A stretch of DNA of 64,000 nucleotides from Bacillota bacterium (GTDB lineage Bacteria; Bacillota_E; JAJZYS01; JAJYTV01), in assembly GCA_021845645.1 (NCBI GenBank), contig JAJZVM010000008.1:65467-129466 (forward strand). The letters are read 5' to 3'. Under the pieces are notes generated by a model that ran no database searches, was not told the DNA's origin, and saw only the letters and a program-made list of their open reading frames with translations. The position numbers and the translations under genes were made by a program. Positions 1-7,155 of this stretch are shown one piece after another. Positions within the stretch are counted from its first letter, which is position 1; each line of letters starts with the position of its first letter.

Positions 1-1
1 C

Positions 2-475
2 GCGGGCGCAGGGCAAGGCCGCGCGGTCTTCTTCCACGAGCTGCCGTACAGCCTTGAGGACCGCCGCGTCGAGCTGAGCCTGCTGCCGCAGGTGCAGGCG
101 GCGGGAGGGGTGCTGCTCGCCTACAGCCCGCTCGGCCACGGGCGCCTGCTCCGCCACCAGGGGCCCGGGTTTGCAGCCTTGAAGGACGTCGCGGCAGGGC
201 ATGGCATCACGCCCGCCCAGGCGGCCCTCGCCTTCCTCATGGCGGAGAGCGGCGTGCTGGTTCTGGCGAAGGCCGCGAGCACCTCCCACGTGCGGGAGAA
301 CGCGGAGAGCGGCGATGTCGTGCTGAGCTCCGAAGACCTCGGGCGCCTGCGCGCCGCCTTCCCGCGGGCGACCAAGGACATCGGCTTCAGCCTGCCGCCG
401 TCCGGGGCGTTCTTCTCGCTCGTCCACGGCGGCATGCACCTCGTGCAGTCCCTGCACGGCCGCCACCGCGCCTGA
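2..475 (+). CDS. Aldo/keto reductase, C-terminal part (5' end outside window)
   Basis: The open frame runs in from the window edge and ends at TGA 473-475, giving the last ~157 residues. Visible family features are the late beta-strand segment HELPYSLEDR, then LLAYSPLGHGRLL, which matches the AYSPLGRG strand 7 signature of NADP-dependent aldo/keto reductases, and further on the NADPH-binding region VLAKAASTSHVRENAES, equivalent to the family motif IPGaksxxhlxEN. The lysine and asparagine of that motif are present. The catalytic Tyr/Lys/His part lies outside the window. An internal GTG at 92 is not the start, because homology continues upstream. The C-terminus is hydrophobic and slightly longer than usual. 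Confidence 0.85.
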   Translation, partial: AGAGQGRAVFFHELPYSLEDRRVELSLLPQVQAAGGVLLAYSPLGHGRLLRHQGPGFAALKDVAAGHGITPAQAALAFLMAESGVLVLAKAASTSHVRENAESGDVVLSSEDLGRLRAAFPRATKDIGFSLPPSGAFFSLVHGGMHLVQSLHGRHRA

Positions 476-821
476 CCGCACCTGCCAGCGGCCTCCTGGC
501 ACATGGGCCGCGGACGGACGGCCCAAGGCATCCGTCGCATGCCCAGGCGGCACCAGGATCCGCGCCACCTGGTGGGACTACGGTCTTGGACGCCGGAGCC
601 TCTTCGCGTCGTGATGCAAGGTGTTCGCCTGGTTCATGTCGGCCCGGGCTCTCGTCGCCCGCTGCTACACGACGCTCGCGCTCAGCCTCTCCTGCAAAGG
701 CCCGCCCGGGCTCCCGCAGCGGGCGACAGCTCCCGAGCTGCGGCTCGTCAGCGTGCTCAAGCCGCTGCACGGCCTCGAGCCCGACCTTCTGCGCAACCTC
801 GCTTTCTTGTGCCGGCGGGAC

Positions 822-942
822 TATCCAGCCTCGCTCTGCACCTCTTCGTCCGGATCGAGCACGATGCGCCCGGCCGCGTCGCAGGGCAAGGGCACATCGT
901 GCTCGCCCTTGCGGGCCTGGTTCAGCTTGCCGCCGAGTAGCC
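822..942 (-). pseudogene. Remnant of a serine-recombinase-like protein
   Basis: The minus strand reads LLGGKLNQARKGEHDVPLPC, then DAAGRIVLDPDEEVQSEAG and a stop. The pattern (K/N-x-A-R-x-G-E ... L-P ... D-x-x-G-R-I-V-L-D-P-D-E-x-V-Q) is that of the linker after the resolvase domain in large serine recombinases. Only about 39 residues survive, with no start codon. The stretch 476-1096 holds no other gene I can support. This is probably the trace of a lost mobile element. Confidence 0.5.
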
Positions 943-959
943 GGCCGCGCACGCGGAGC

Positions 960-1014
960 GAACGAGAAAGGCCGCCTCCCGAGCGGGTTCACCACCCGAG
1001 GGAAGGCGGCCCCA
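960..1014 (-). terminator. Rho-independent terminator of the nucleotidyltransferase gene
   Basis: Read on the minus strand, an 8-bp GGCCGCCT/AGGCGGCC stem is extended through CCC/GGG and CCCG/CGGG pairs with small bulges. It is followed directly by TTTCTCG. It lies about 80 bases after the stop codon of the minus-strand gene at 1097. Confidence 0.65.
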
Positions 1015-1096
1015 TTTGGCGCACGCTTAATCATACTCAAAGCCCTCGGTGAACCCTTTGCGGGCTGCATCGCGCATATCGGCGAGGTACAGGAGG

Positions 1097-1417
1097 TCAC
1101 TGTGGAGAGGCATACATCACGCGCCTCCGCCGTAGAACATCCTCACGGATGTACTGCTTGAGCAGGTGTTTGTACACGAGATCAACCTTGCGACCGAACA
1201 TCGTCTCCAGTTCCTCTTGCATCGCAAGGATCTCCGCGAGCTTGTGTCGGTGGTCGGGACCCGGCTCTATCAGCACATCGACGTCGCTGCTGTCGGTAAA
1301 GTCGTCGCGCAAGACGGAGCCGAAGAGAGTAAGCTCATGGACGCCGTGTCGCCGGCAGAAGTCCGCCATCGCTTCCATGGCGACGGGAACTCTGACCTGC
1401 GCCTGCGTCTTGCTCAC
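1097..1417 (-). CDS. MNT-domain nucleotidyltransferase (MntA-like antitoxin)
   Basis: This is a ~106-residue minimal nucleotidyltransferase of the polymerase-beta fold. The active-site motif reads LFGSVLRDDFTDSSDVDVLI, with the GS and D-x-D residues intact. In HEPN/MNT toxin-antitoxin pairs such proteins (MntA) AMPylate the HEPN toxin. No HEPN (DUF86) partner is seen on either side, so the protein is an orphan here or its partner was lost with the decayed DNA at 476-1000. I place the start at GTG 1417, because GGAGAGG sits 8 bases upstream. An ATG at 1438 would overlap that ribosome binding site. A terminator hairpin follows the stop. Confidence 0.75.
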   Translation of the reverse strand: MSKTQAQVRVPVAMEAMADFCRRHGVHELTLFGSVLRDDFTDSSDVDVLIEPGPDHRHKLAEILAMQEELETMFGRKVDLVYKHLLKQYIREDVLRRRRVMYASPQ

Positions 1418-1439
1418 CTGCCTCACCTCTCCATGCACA

Positions 1440-1978
1440 TGATAGCCGCAGTCGTGTCACGTGGCGTTCGGCTCCAGAATCATCGGGGCAGCGATGCCGA
1501 TGTGCGGCGGTGGACCCTGGGCCAATCCCGCATTACGGCCGGACTGTCCGTGACCCGCGGCCGTCCGAGGCGTCTCCCCTCTCGCCGGGCCCGCTTCTTG
1601 GGGGTGGCTTTTCCCAAGCCCTTGTGGGTAACGGTCGGCCCCTGGGCAGCCGCGAGAGGAGTCGAAGCGATGGGCCTGCATGCTGCGTACATATGCAATG
1701 CATGCTGTATTGGATGCTCATGACCTTAAAAGAACAGGCAATTCCTAGGTCTGGCACACAGGATAGGACCAAACATCTCCAACCAACTCCTGCCTTTCTT
1801 TCTTGCATTCTTCCTTCCCCTTCGCTACATTGGCATTGGTGACACGGAATTCTTAGCGTTTTCTTGGCAATTTCGCTCTACTGTCGATAGAGTCCGATGT
1901 GAGAGATCTGCTGGATCGCAGCCGCCGCAGGCGGCGAAGCCGCGCCGCCCGAGGGCCTAACGGGAGGTACTTCTCTAC
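1440..1978. other. Intergenic region, no gene seen
   Basis: About 540 bases between divergent genes. The second half (1690-1895) is clearly more AT-rich than its surroundings, as expected of a promoter region. A possible sigma-A-type promoter for the downstream SLH gene is TTGGCA (1864-1869) and TAGAGT (1888-1893) with an 18-base spacer. A short GC hairpin (GCCGCC-GCAG-GGCGGC type) lies in the leader at 1921-1936. I see no coding region here. Confidence 0.4.
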
Positions 1979-4405
1979 TTGCGCCAGGCCTTACGAGCTT
2001 CGTTCAGCATTGCGCTCCTGCTGTCGACTTTTGTCGGCGCCGCCCTGGCCGGTCCCGGTTTGGGCCGTGCCGCTGCGCCCACCCAGAATGTCACCAGGAG
2101 CGAATTCACCGTCGAGCTTGCGCAGCAGCTGCACCTCCAGCCTGCGACGGGCACCCAGCAGGTCTTCTCGGACCTGCCGAAGACCAGCCCGTCGTTCGGC
2201 CTGATCATGGCCGCCTACGAGGCCGGCTGGATCTCCGGGTACCCGAACGGCACCTTCCAGCCTGGTGCCTCCCTGACGCGCGAGCAGGTCGCGAAGTGCG
2301 AGATCATCGCCCTCGGGCTGCAGACGGCCGCCGCTGGACTGGCGGACAAGACCCCGTCCTACGCGGATGCTGGCGAGATCGGCAAGTGGGCCTGGGGATA
2401 CGTCAACGAGGCGCAGGCGATCGGCATCCTGCGCGGCTTCAGCACGAGCGCCTTCGGGCCGCAGAGCACCTTCACCGAGCCCGAGATCCGGCACGCCGAG
2501 ACCCAGATGGCGTCGTACCTGGCGACGACGCCGGTCAAGGCGTTCGCGACGATGCCCACCGCGGCACCCGGTAGCGCCACCGGCACGAGCGCCATCGCCG
2601 TGACGCCCTTCGCCGCGCAGGACCAGATCGCCGTGCAGGTCTCGTCGATTCCCCTGTCCGTCCCCACCTGGGGTGAGACCCTGCCGAGCGGTGCGTCGGC
2701 GTACAGCCCAGGTGCCAACCTCACCGTCACGCCAGGGGCCTACGTCGGCGTCTACGAGGTGGGAGCGGGAAACGTCATCTCGGCATTCTCGCAGCTGCAG
2801 GTGACATCCGTCGAGATCGCCGAGCCGCCCGCGGGGCTTGCGCTCTCCGGCCCGCAGGGCGGCACTGCCGCCGCCTCCGCGGGCATCGGCCCGTTTACGC
2901 TGACGCTCGTGGATCAAAACGGCAACCCGGCACCGGCCCCGTCCGGCGGCGAGACCGTCTCGTTCGCCTCGAACTCCGCGGGCAGCTACGTATTCTCGCT
3001 TGGGGCGTCCGGCCCGGACATCTCGAGCGTGACGGTTGCGCAGGGCAGCACGAGCGCCACCTTCTACTACGGCGACACCGCGGCCGGCGCGCCGGTGCTG
3101 CTGGCCACGAGCCCAGGCCTCGGCAGCGCGACCTTCGGCGTGCAGATCGCCGCGGGCCTGCCGGCGAAGCTCGAACTCTCTGGGCCCACGTCCGGCTTCA
3201 GCACCCAGAGCGCCTCACTCGGCCCGTTCACGCTGGCCCTGACGGACGCCTACGGCAACCCCGCGCCCGCGCCGGCCGGCGGCGTCCAGGTGAGCCTCGC
3301 CTCGAGCTCCCCAGGCCCCTACGAGTTCTCCCTCCAGCCCGGCGGGCCGTCCGTCGCGAGCGTCACGATCCCGCAGGGCGGGACGAGCCTCAGCTTCTAC
3401 TACGGCGACGCCGCCCAGGGCACGCCGAACCTCACGGCCACGAGCCCTGGCCTGCAGAGCGGCAGCATGAGCCTGCAGCTCGGATCGACGACCGCGACCG
3501 AGCTCACCCTCTCCGGCCCCGCGACCGGCGCCGCCGGCACCTCGGCGTCCACCGGGCCCTTCACCGTCACCCTGGCCGACGCGAGCGGCGACCCAGTGCC
3601 CGCGCCAGCCTCCGGCGTCCCCGTCACTCTCTACTCCAACTCGAGCGGGCAGCACGAGTTCTCCACGACCCCTGCCGGAATCCCGGTGGCGAGCGTCGTC
3701 ATCCCGGGCGGCAGCACAGGGGCCACCTTCTACTACGGCGACACCCAGCCAGGCGCCGTGGCGCTCTCGGCCACGGCTGCAGGCTTCTCCGCCGCGAGCG
3801 CCATGGTCGAGCTGGCGACCACCGTGAGCCTCGCCGGCCAGGGCCTCGACTCCTTCTCGCCGCCGGCCACGCCGTCGCAGGTGCAGACCTGGTACGGGCA
3901 GGGCCTGCGCAACATCTTCCTCAACACGTACGCCCCGACGTTCGTCCAGGAGTACGCGGCGAGCCTGCAGAGCATGGACGTCGTGCTGTTCCAGGGATAC
4001 TGGACGTCCGCCTTCACGAGCGAGACCGGCCAGCAGCGCGCCCAGGAGGCCATCAATGCGGCCGAGACCGTCGGCTATCCCAAGGGGGCCTACATCTTCG
4101 TCGACGTCGAGAGCACCGGCTCGGCCACGGAGCAGCAGATGATCGCCTGGATCAACTCCTGGAGCGCGGCGGTGCAGGCGGCCGGCTACGGTGCAGGCGT
4201 CTACTTCGGCGTGCCCCAGCCCGTGACGGCCCAGGACACCACCCAGCTGCTCGCCGACCGGTTCTGGAAGTCCTATTCGGGCACCAGCATCACGCCTGCG
4301 GGGCGCGGCGTCTGCGTGGTGCAGACCGGCACCACGCAGACGTACGACACCGATACGTTCAGCGCGGACAACCTCGGGGAGTATTGTGTCGGTGCGGGCA
4401 TCTAA
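1979..4405 (+). CDS. SLH-anchored surface protein with three Ig-like repeats and a DUF1906 domain
   Basis: The protein has 808 residues. Residues 1-33 are a signal peptide ending near AAAP. Residues 36-182 carry SLH repeats (AYEAGWISGYPNGTFQPGAS with LTREQVAK, then a weaker copy), which bind secondary cell-wall polymer. Residues 286-392, 397-501 and 508-612 are three repeats of about 105 residues, each with LxLSGP...GPFTxxLxD and ...TFYYGD. Residues 618-808 match the Rv2525c-like glycoside-hydrolase-like domain DUF1906: GLDSFSPPATPSQVQTWYGQ, then IFVDVESTG and GYGAGVYFG. The putative acidic residues D and E of VDVES are kept. The start is TTG 1979 with GGGAGGT 10 bases upstream. It is probably an S-layer-associated peptidoglycan- or glycan-acting protein. 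The substrate is unknown. Confidence 0.85.
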   Translation: MRQALRASFSIALLLSTFVGAALAGPGLGRAAAPTQNVTRSEFTVELAQQLHLQPATGTQQVFSDLPKTSPSFGLIMAAYEAGWISGYPNGTFQPGASLTREQVAKCEIIALGLQTAAAGLADKTPSYADAGEIGKWAWGYVNEAQAIGILRGFSTSAFGPQSTFTEPEIRHAETQMASYLATTPVKAFATMPTAAPGSATGTSAIAVTPFAAQDQIAVQVSSIPLSVPTWGETLPSGASAYSPGANLTVTPGAYVGVYEVGAGNVISAFSQLQVTSVEIAEPPAGLALSGPQGGTAAASAGIGPFTLTLVDQNGNPAPAPSGGETVSFASNSAGSYVFSLGASGPDISSVTVAQGSTSATFYYGDTAAGAPVLLATSPGLGSATFGVQIAAGLPAKLELSGPTSGFSTQSASLGPFTLALTDAYGNPAPAPAGGVQVSLASSSPGPYEFSLQPGGPSVASVTIPQGGTSLSFYYGDAAQGTPNLTATSPGLQSGSMSLQLGSTTATELTLSGPATGAAGTSASTGPFTVTLADASGDPVPAPASGVPVTLYSNSSGQHEFSTTPAGIPVASVVIPGGSTGATFYYGDTQPGAVALSATAAGFSAASAMVELATTVSLAGQGLDSFSPPATPSQVQTWYGQGLRNIFLNTYAPTFVQEYAASLQSMDVVLFQGYWTSAFTSETGQQRAQEAINAAETVGYPKGAYIFVDVESTGSATEQQMIAWINSWSAAVQAAGYGAGVYFGVPQPVTAQDTTQLLADRFWKSYSGTSITPAGRGVCVVQTGTTQTYDTDTFSADNLGEYCVGAGI
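2834..3814 (+). repeat. Three tandem ~105-codon repeats inside the SLH protein
   Basis: These three in-frame repeats start near 2834, 3167 and 3500. They share the cores LSGPxxG, GPFTLxLxDxxGxPxPAP and SxxFYYGD. They look like bacterial Ig-like stalk modules spacing the SLH anchor from the DUF1906 head. Confidence 0.8.
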
Positions 4406-4483
4406 TCTAAGGATGAAGCGACCGCTCCGTCCCGGGGCGACGCCGCCCCACCACCGGAACGCGGTCCGACGGGAGGCATGCCA

Positions 4484-5623
4484 GTGAAGACCCACGGCCG
4501 CACGGCTCTCAGGCACCTCTTCGGACTGCTCGCCGTGACGCTGCTCGTCCAGGGCTGCGGAGCCGTGGCTGTCAGCCGGCACCCGGCACGCCACAAGAAG
4601 ACGCAGGCGAACACGGCGGTAGGGTACTTCCACGGGCCCCTGCCCGCCCTTGACGCGGTGCAGTTCCTGAGTCCGGACCAGGGCTTCCTCGCGGGCCAGG
4701 GCATCGTCCTCGCGACGGGCGACGGCGGCCAGACCTGGACGCGCATCTACAGCGGGACCCAGACCATCGAGGCCATCGCCTTCCTGAGTCTCAAGAGCGG
4801 CTATGCCTTGACGGGGAGCGGCCAGATCCTCGCCTGGACCGGCGGCTCCACCTGGCAGAGAGTCGCGGCGTCGCTCGGCCCCGCATCCGCCTTCGCCCTC
4901 GACGGCAACTCGCTTGGGCAGATCCTGACGGCGAAGGGCACCCTCTACCAGGCCACCGGGCCCGACGGGCCCTGGCAGGCCGAGAGCCTCGAGGGCGTGA
5001 GCGCCGTGAGCTTCAGCGGCGGGACGACCGGGTGGGCGGTCACGCAGGGCCAGAACGCGGCACCAGAGGTCTGGCTCACGCAGGATGGCGGCAGCACCTG
5101 GACGCAATCCTACAGCCCGAGCCTCGGACTGGCGCAGGGCTGGACTGCGTCGATCGCAGCGTCGGGCGACACCGCCTGGCTGCTCCTGACCTCGTCGTCC
5201 GGGCAGGTGGAGCACCAGCCGTACGTCGCCTACGTCACCCACGACCTCGGCCAGCACTGGCAGGAGATCCTGGGCGCGGCCCTCTTCGCACAGCAGGGCA
5301 TGTACCAGCCGGCGCCCGAGAGCCTCTACGGCCTGCAGGCCGGTCCTCTGGCCGGCACCGCGCAAAGCGCCTATTTCCTCTCCTGGCAGCCCGGAAGCCC
5401 GAACGACACCTTGGCGCTCACCGCGACCGGCGACGGCGGGCAGACATGGCGCCAGCTGCCGCTGACCAGCGTGCCGCACGCCGCGACACCGTACTTCTTC
5501 CAGCCGCTCGCCCTGACCGCCCTTCCCGGTGGGACGCTCTGGCTCGCAGGCAGCCGCAGCGGCAGCGGCAAGGTGCTCGTCTCGCACGACGGCGGCGCTT
5601 CCTGGCAGTCTCCCACGTTCTGA
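4484..5623 (+). CDS. Lipoprotein with BNR/YCF48-type beta-propeller repeats
   Basis: The start is GTG 4484, seven bases after GGGAGG. An ATG at 4478 is only one base from that ribosome binding site. The N-terminus is a lipoprotein signal with lipobox LVQGC. The mature protein contains at least five BNR-like Asp-box repeats: TGDGGQTWTRI, TQDGGSTWTQS, THDLGQHW, TGDGGQTWRQL and SHDGGASWQS. These are typical of YCF48/sialidase-type propellers. No sialidase catalytic arginines or FRIP motif are visible, so an enzymatic role is not supported. It follows the SLH protein by 78 bases on the same strand and is probably co-expressed as an envelope protein. Confidence 0.8.
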   Translation: MKTHGRTALRHLFGLLAVTLLVQGCGAVAVSRHPARHKKTQANTAVGYFHGPLPALDAVQFLSPDQGFLAGQGIVLATGDGGQTWTRIYSGTQTIEAIAFLSLKSGYALTGSGQILAWTGGSTWQRVAASLGPASAFALDGNSLGQILTAKGTLYQATGPDGPWQAESLEGVSAVSFSGGTTGWAVTQGQNAAPEVWLTQDGGSTWTQSYSPSLGLAQGWTASIAASGDTAWLLLTSSSGQVEHQPYVAYVTHDLGQHWQEILGAALFAQQGMYQPAPESLYGLQAGPLAGTAQSAYFLSWQPGSPNDTLALTATGDGGQTWRQLPLTSVPHAATPYFFQPLALTALPGGTLWLAGSRSGSGKVLVSHDGGASWQSPTF

Positions 5624-5787
5624 GGCAGGGCCCGGCGGGGCGTTCGGGTCGGGCGGAAGTGACTTGCGCCCGCGCCGGCCGAGGAGATGACCGACTGGTC
5701 CTCGGCGTGTCAGATGTCGCGAGCCGGCCACAACCCCGGCCGGTTCGGCGCGACCCGGTCCGGCGAGCGCTGTCCCGGCGCCCGCCG

Positions 5788-6798
5788 TCACACCGTGGGG
5801 CGATCCGCCACGGCCTTGAGGCTGGTGCTGTGCGGCAGGGCACCCTTCCGTTCGGGATGCACGTGCGCGCGGATGGGTCCCATGGCGATGCCCACCTCGC
5901 CGAAGCCGGTCGCGATCAGCTTCACCTTGCCGGGATAGGCCGCGATGTCGCCGGCGGCGTAGACGCCGGGCAGATTGGTGGCCATCGTCGCGGGGTCCAC
6001 CGCGATGGCGTGCGACCCCTGGAACGTCAGGCCCCACTCCTTGAGCGGCCCGAGCTGCGCATGGAAGCCCAGGCCGGAGACGATGGCCTGGGCTGCGAGC
6101 GTCTCGGCGCCGCCGCCCTCCAGATGCTCGAGCACCGCATGGGTGAGGGTATCGCCGCCCTGCACCGCCTTGAGCTCGCAGGGCGCCTTCAGGTGGACGT
6201 TCGCGAGCTGGCGGATCCGGTCGAGACTGCCGCTCTGGGCGCGGAACTCCGGGCGCCGGTGCACGAGGTAGACCCTGCGCGCGTGCTGGGCGATCTCCCA
6301 CGCCCAGTCGAGGGCGGTGTCGCCACCGCCCACCACCACGACGTCCTTGCCGCGGAATTCCCGCAACGCCGGCGGCACGTAGTAGACGCCGGCCCCTTCG
6401 TACCTCCCGGCGCCTTCGGCGGGCAGCCGGCGGGGTGCGAACGCCCCTAGCCCCGCCGTCACGAGGACGGTGCGCGTCGCGAGCTGCCCGCCGCTCGTCA
6501 CGAGGACGTATCCTCCGTCGTCGAGGGGCCTCAGGGTCTCGGCCGTCACCCCGAGCCGCAAGGCCGGCCGGTAGTGCAGGGCCTGGGCGATCAAGGCGTC
6601 GGCAAGGTCCGCGCCTGTCACCGACGTGAAGCCTGCCACGTCGAAGATGCGCTTTTCAGGGTAGAGGGTCGTCAGCTGCCCGCCGAGCTGCGGCAGGCTC
6701 TCGACGATCGCGGTGGTCATCCCGTGCAGCCCTGCCATGGCGGCCGCGAAGAGGCCGACCGGGCCGCCGCCGACAATCACGAGATCATAGGCTTCCAA
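5788..6798 (-). CDS. Ferredoxin--NADP(+) reductase, thioredoxin-reductase-like type
   Basis: The protein has 336 residues, the usual size for the Bacillus YumC/type 2 FNR family. An FAD-binding motif VIVGGGPVGLFAA lies at the N-terminus, an NADP-binding motif VVVVGGGDTALDWA near residue 158, and the C-terminal FAD motif GVYAAGDIAAYPGKVKL is present. The redox CxxC of true thioredoxin reductases is absent, which supports electron transfer between NADPH and ferredoxin or flavodoxin. The start is TTG 6798 preceded by GGAGGG. It is convergent with the lipoprotein gene and apparently monocistronic. Confidence 0.88.
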   Translation of the reverse strand: MEAYDLVIVGGGPVGLFAAAMAGLHGMTTAIVESLPQLGGQLTTLYPEKRIFDVAGFTSVTGADLADALIAQALHYRPALRLGVTAETLRPLDDGGYVLVTSGGQLATRTVLVTAGLGAFAPRRLPAEGAGRYEGAGVYYVPPALREFRGKDVVVVGGGDTALDWAWEIAQHARRVYLVHRRPEFRAQSGSLDRIRQLANVHLKAPCELKAVQGGDTLTHAVLEHLEGGGAETLAAQAIVSGLGFHAQLGPLKEWGLTFQGSHAIAVDPATMATNLPGVYAAGDIAAYPGKVKLIATGFGEVGIAMGPIRAHVHPERKGALPHSTSLKAVADRPTV

Positions 6799-7124
6799 GG
6801 TATCCCTCCGGTGGTGACGCAGCGCCGGGGCTTCGTGCGGGCCCAGGACGGTGGCGCAAGTATACGGGCAAGGGTATCAGCGGGCAGAGGGAAGGTCAAC
6901 CGCCCGGGCGTGAAGCTTTGCTGAACGGGACATCCCCCCTTGCCGCTGCCCGCCGCATGCAGCATCGCTCCGCGCGGCGTGTCGTACCGAGCTCCATGGC
7001 GATCGTGCAGGCGTTCGGTGGCCCGACTGCCGCCGGCGACAGCAATCGGGCGCGTCCGACAGCGCATCGGGCCGATTGCCCTTTCTGCATGCAGTTTTCC
7101 GATTGACCGCCCCCTCTTTCGCCC

Positions 7125-7155
7125 AAGACTACCTCCGGGGGAAGGAGGTGGTCTT
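7125..7155 (+). promoter_or_regulatory. RBS-sequestering hairpin of the PBP gene
   Basis: AAGACTACCTCC (7125-7136) pairs with GGAGGTGGTCTT (7144-7155), leaving a seven-base loop. The stem has 12 pairs, one of them G-U. The 3' arm contains the whole Shine-Dalgarno GGAGGT and abuts the GTG start at 7156. The folded mRNA would hide the ribosome binding site, so translation must depend on opening this stem. Confidence 0.7.

Noticed and set aside
3215..6301. A 1,028-codon open frame on the minus strand opposite the SLH and lipoprotein genes
   Set aside because: It crosses three well-supported genes, is Arg/Gly/Ala-rich and has no domain. Long antisense frames are expected at this GC content.
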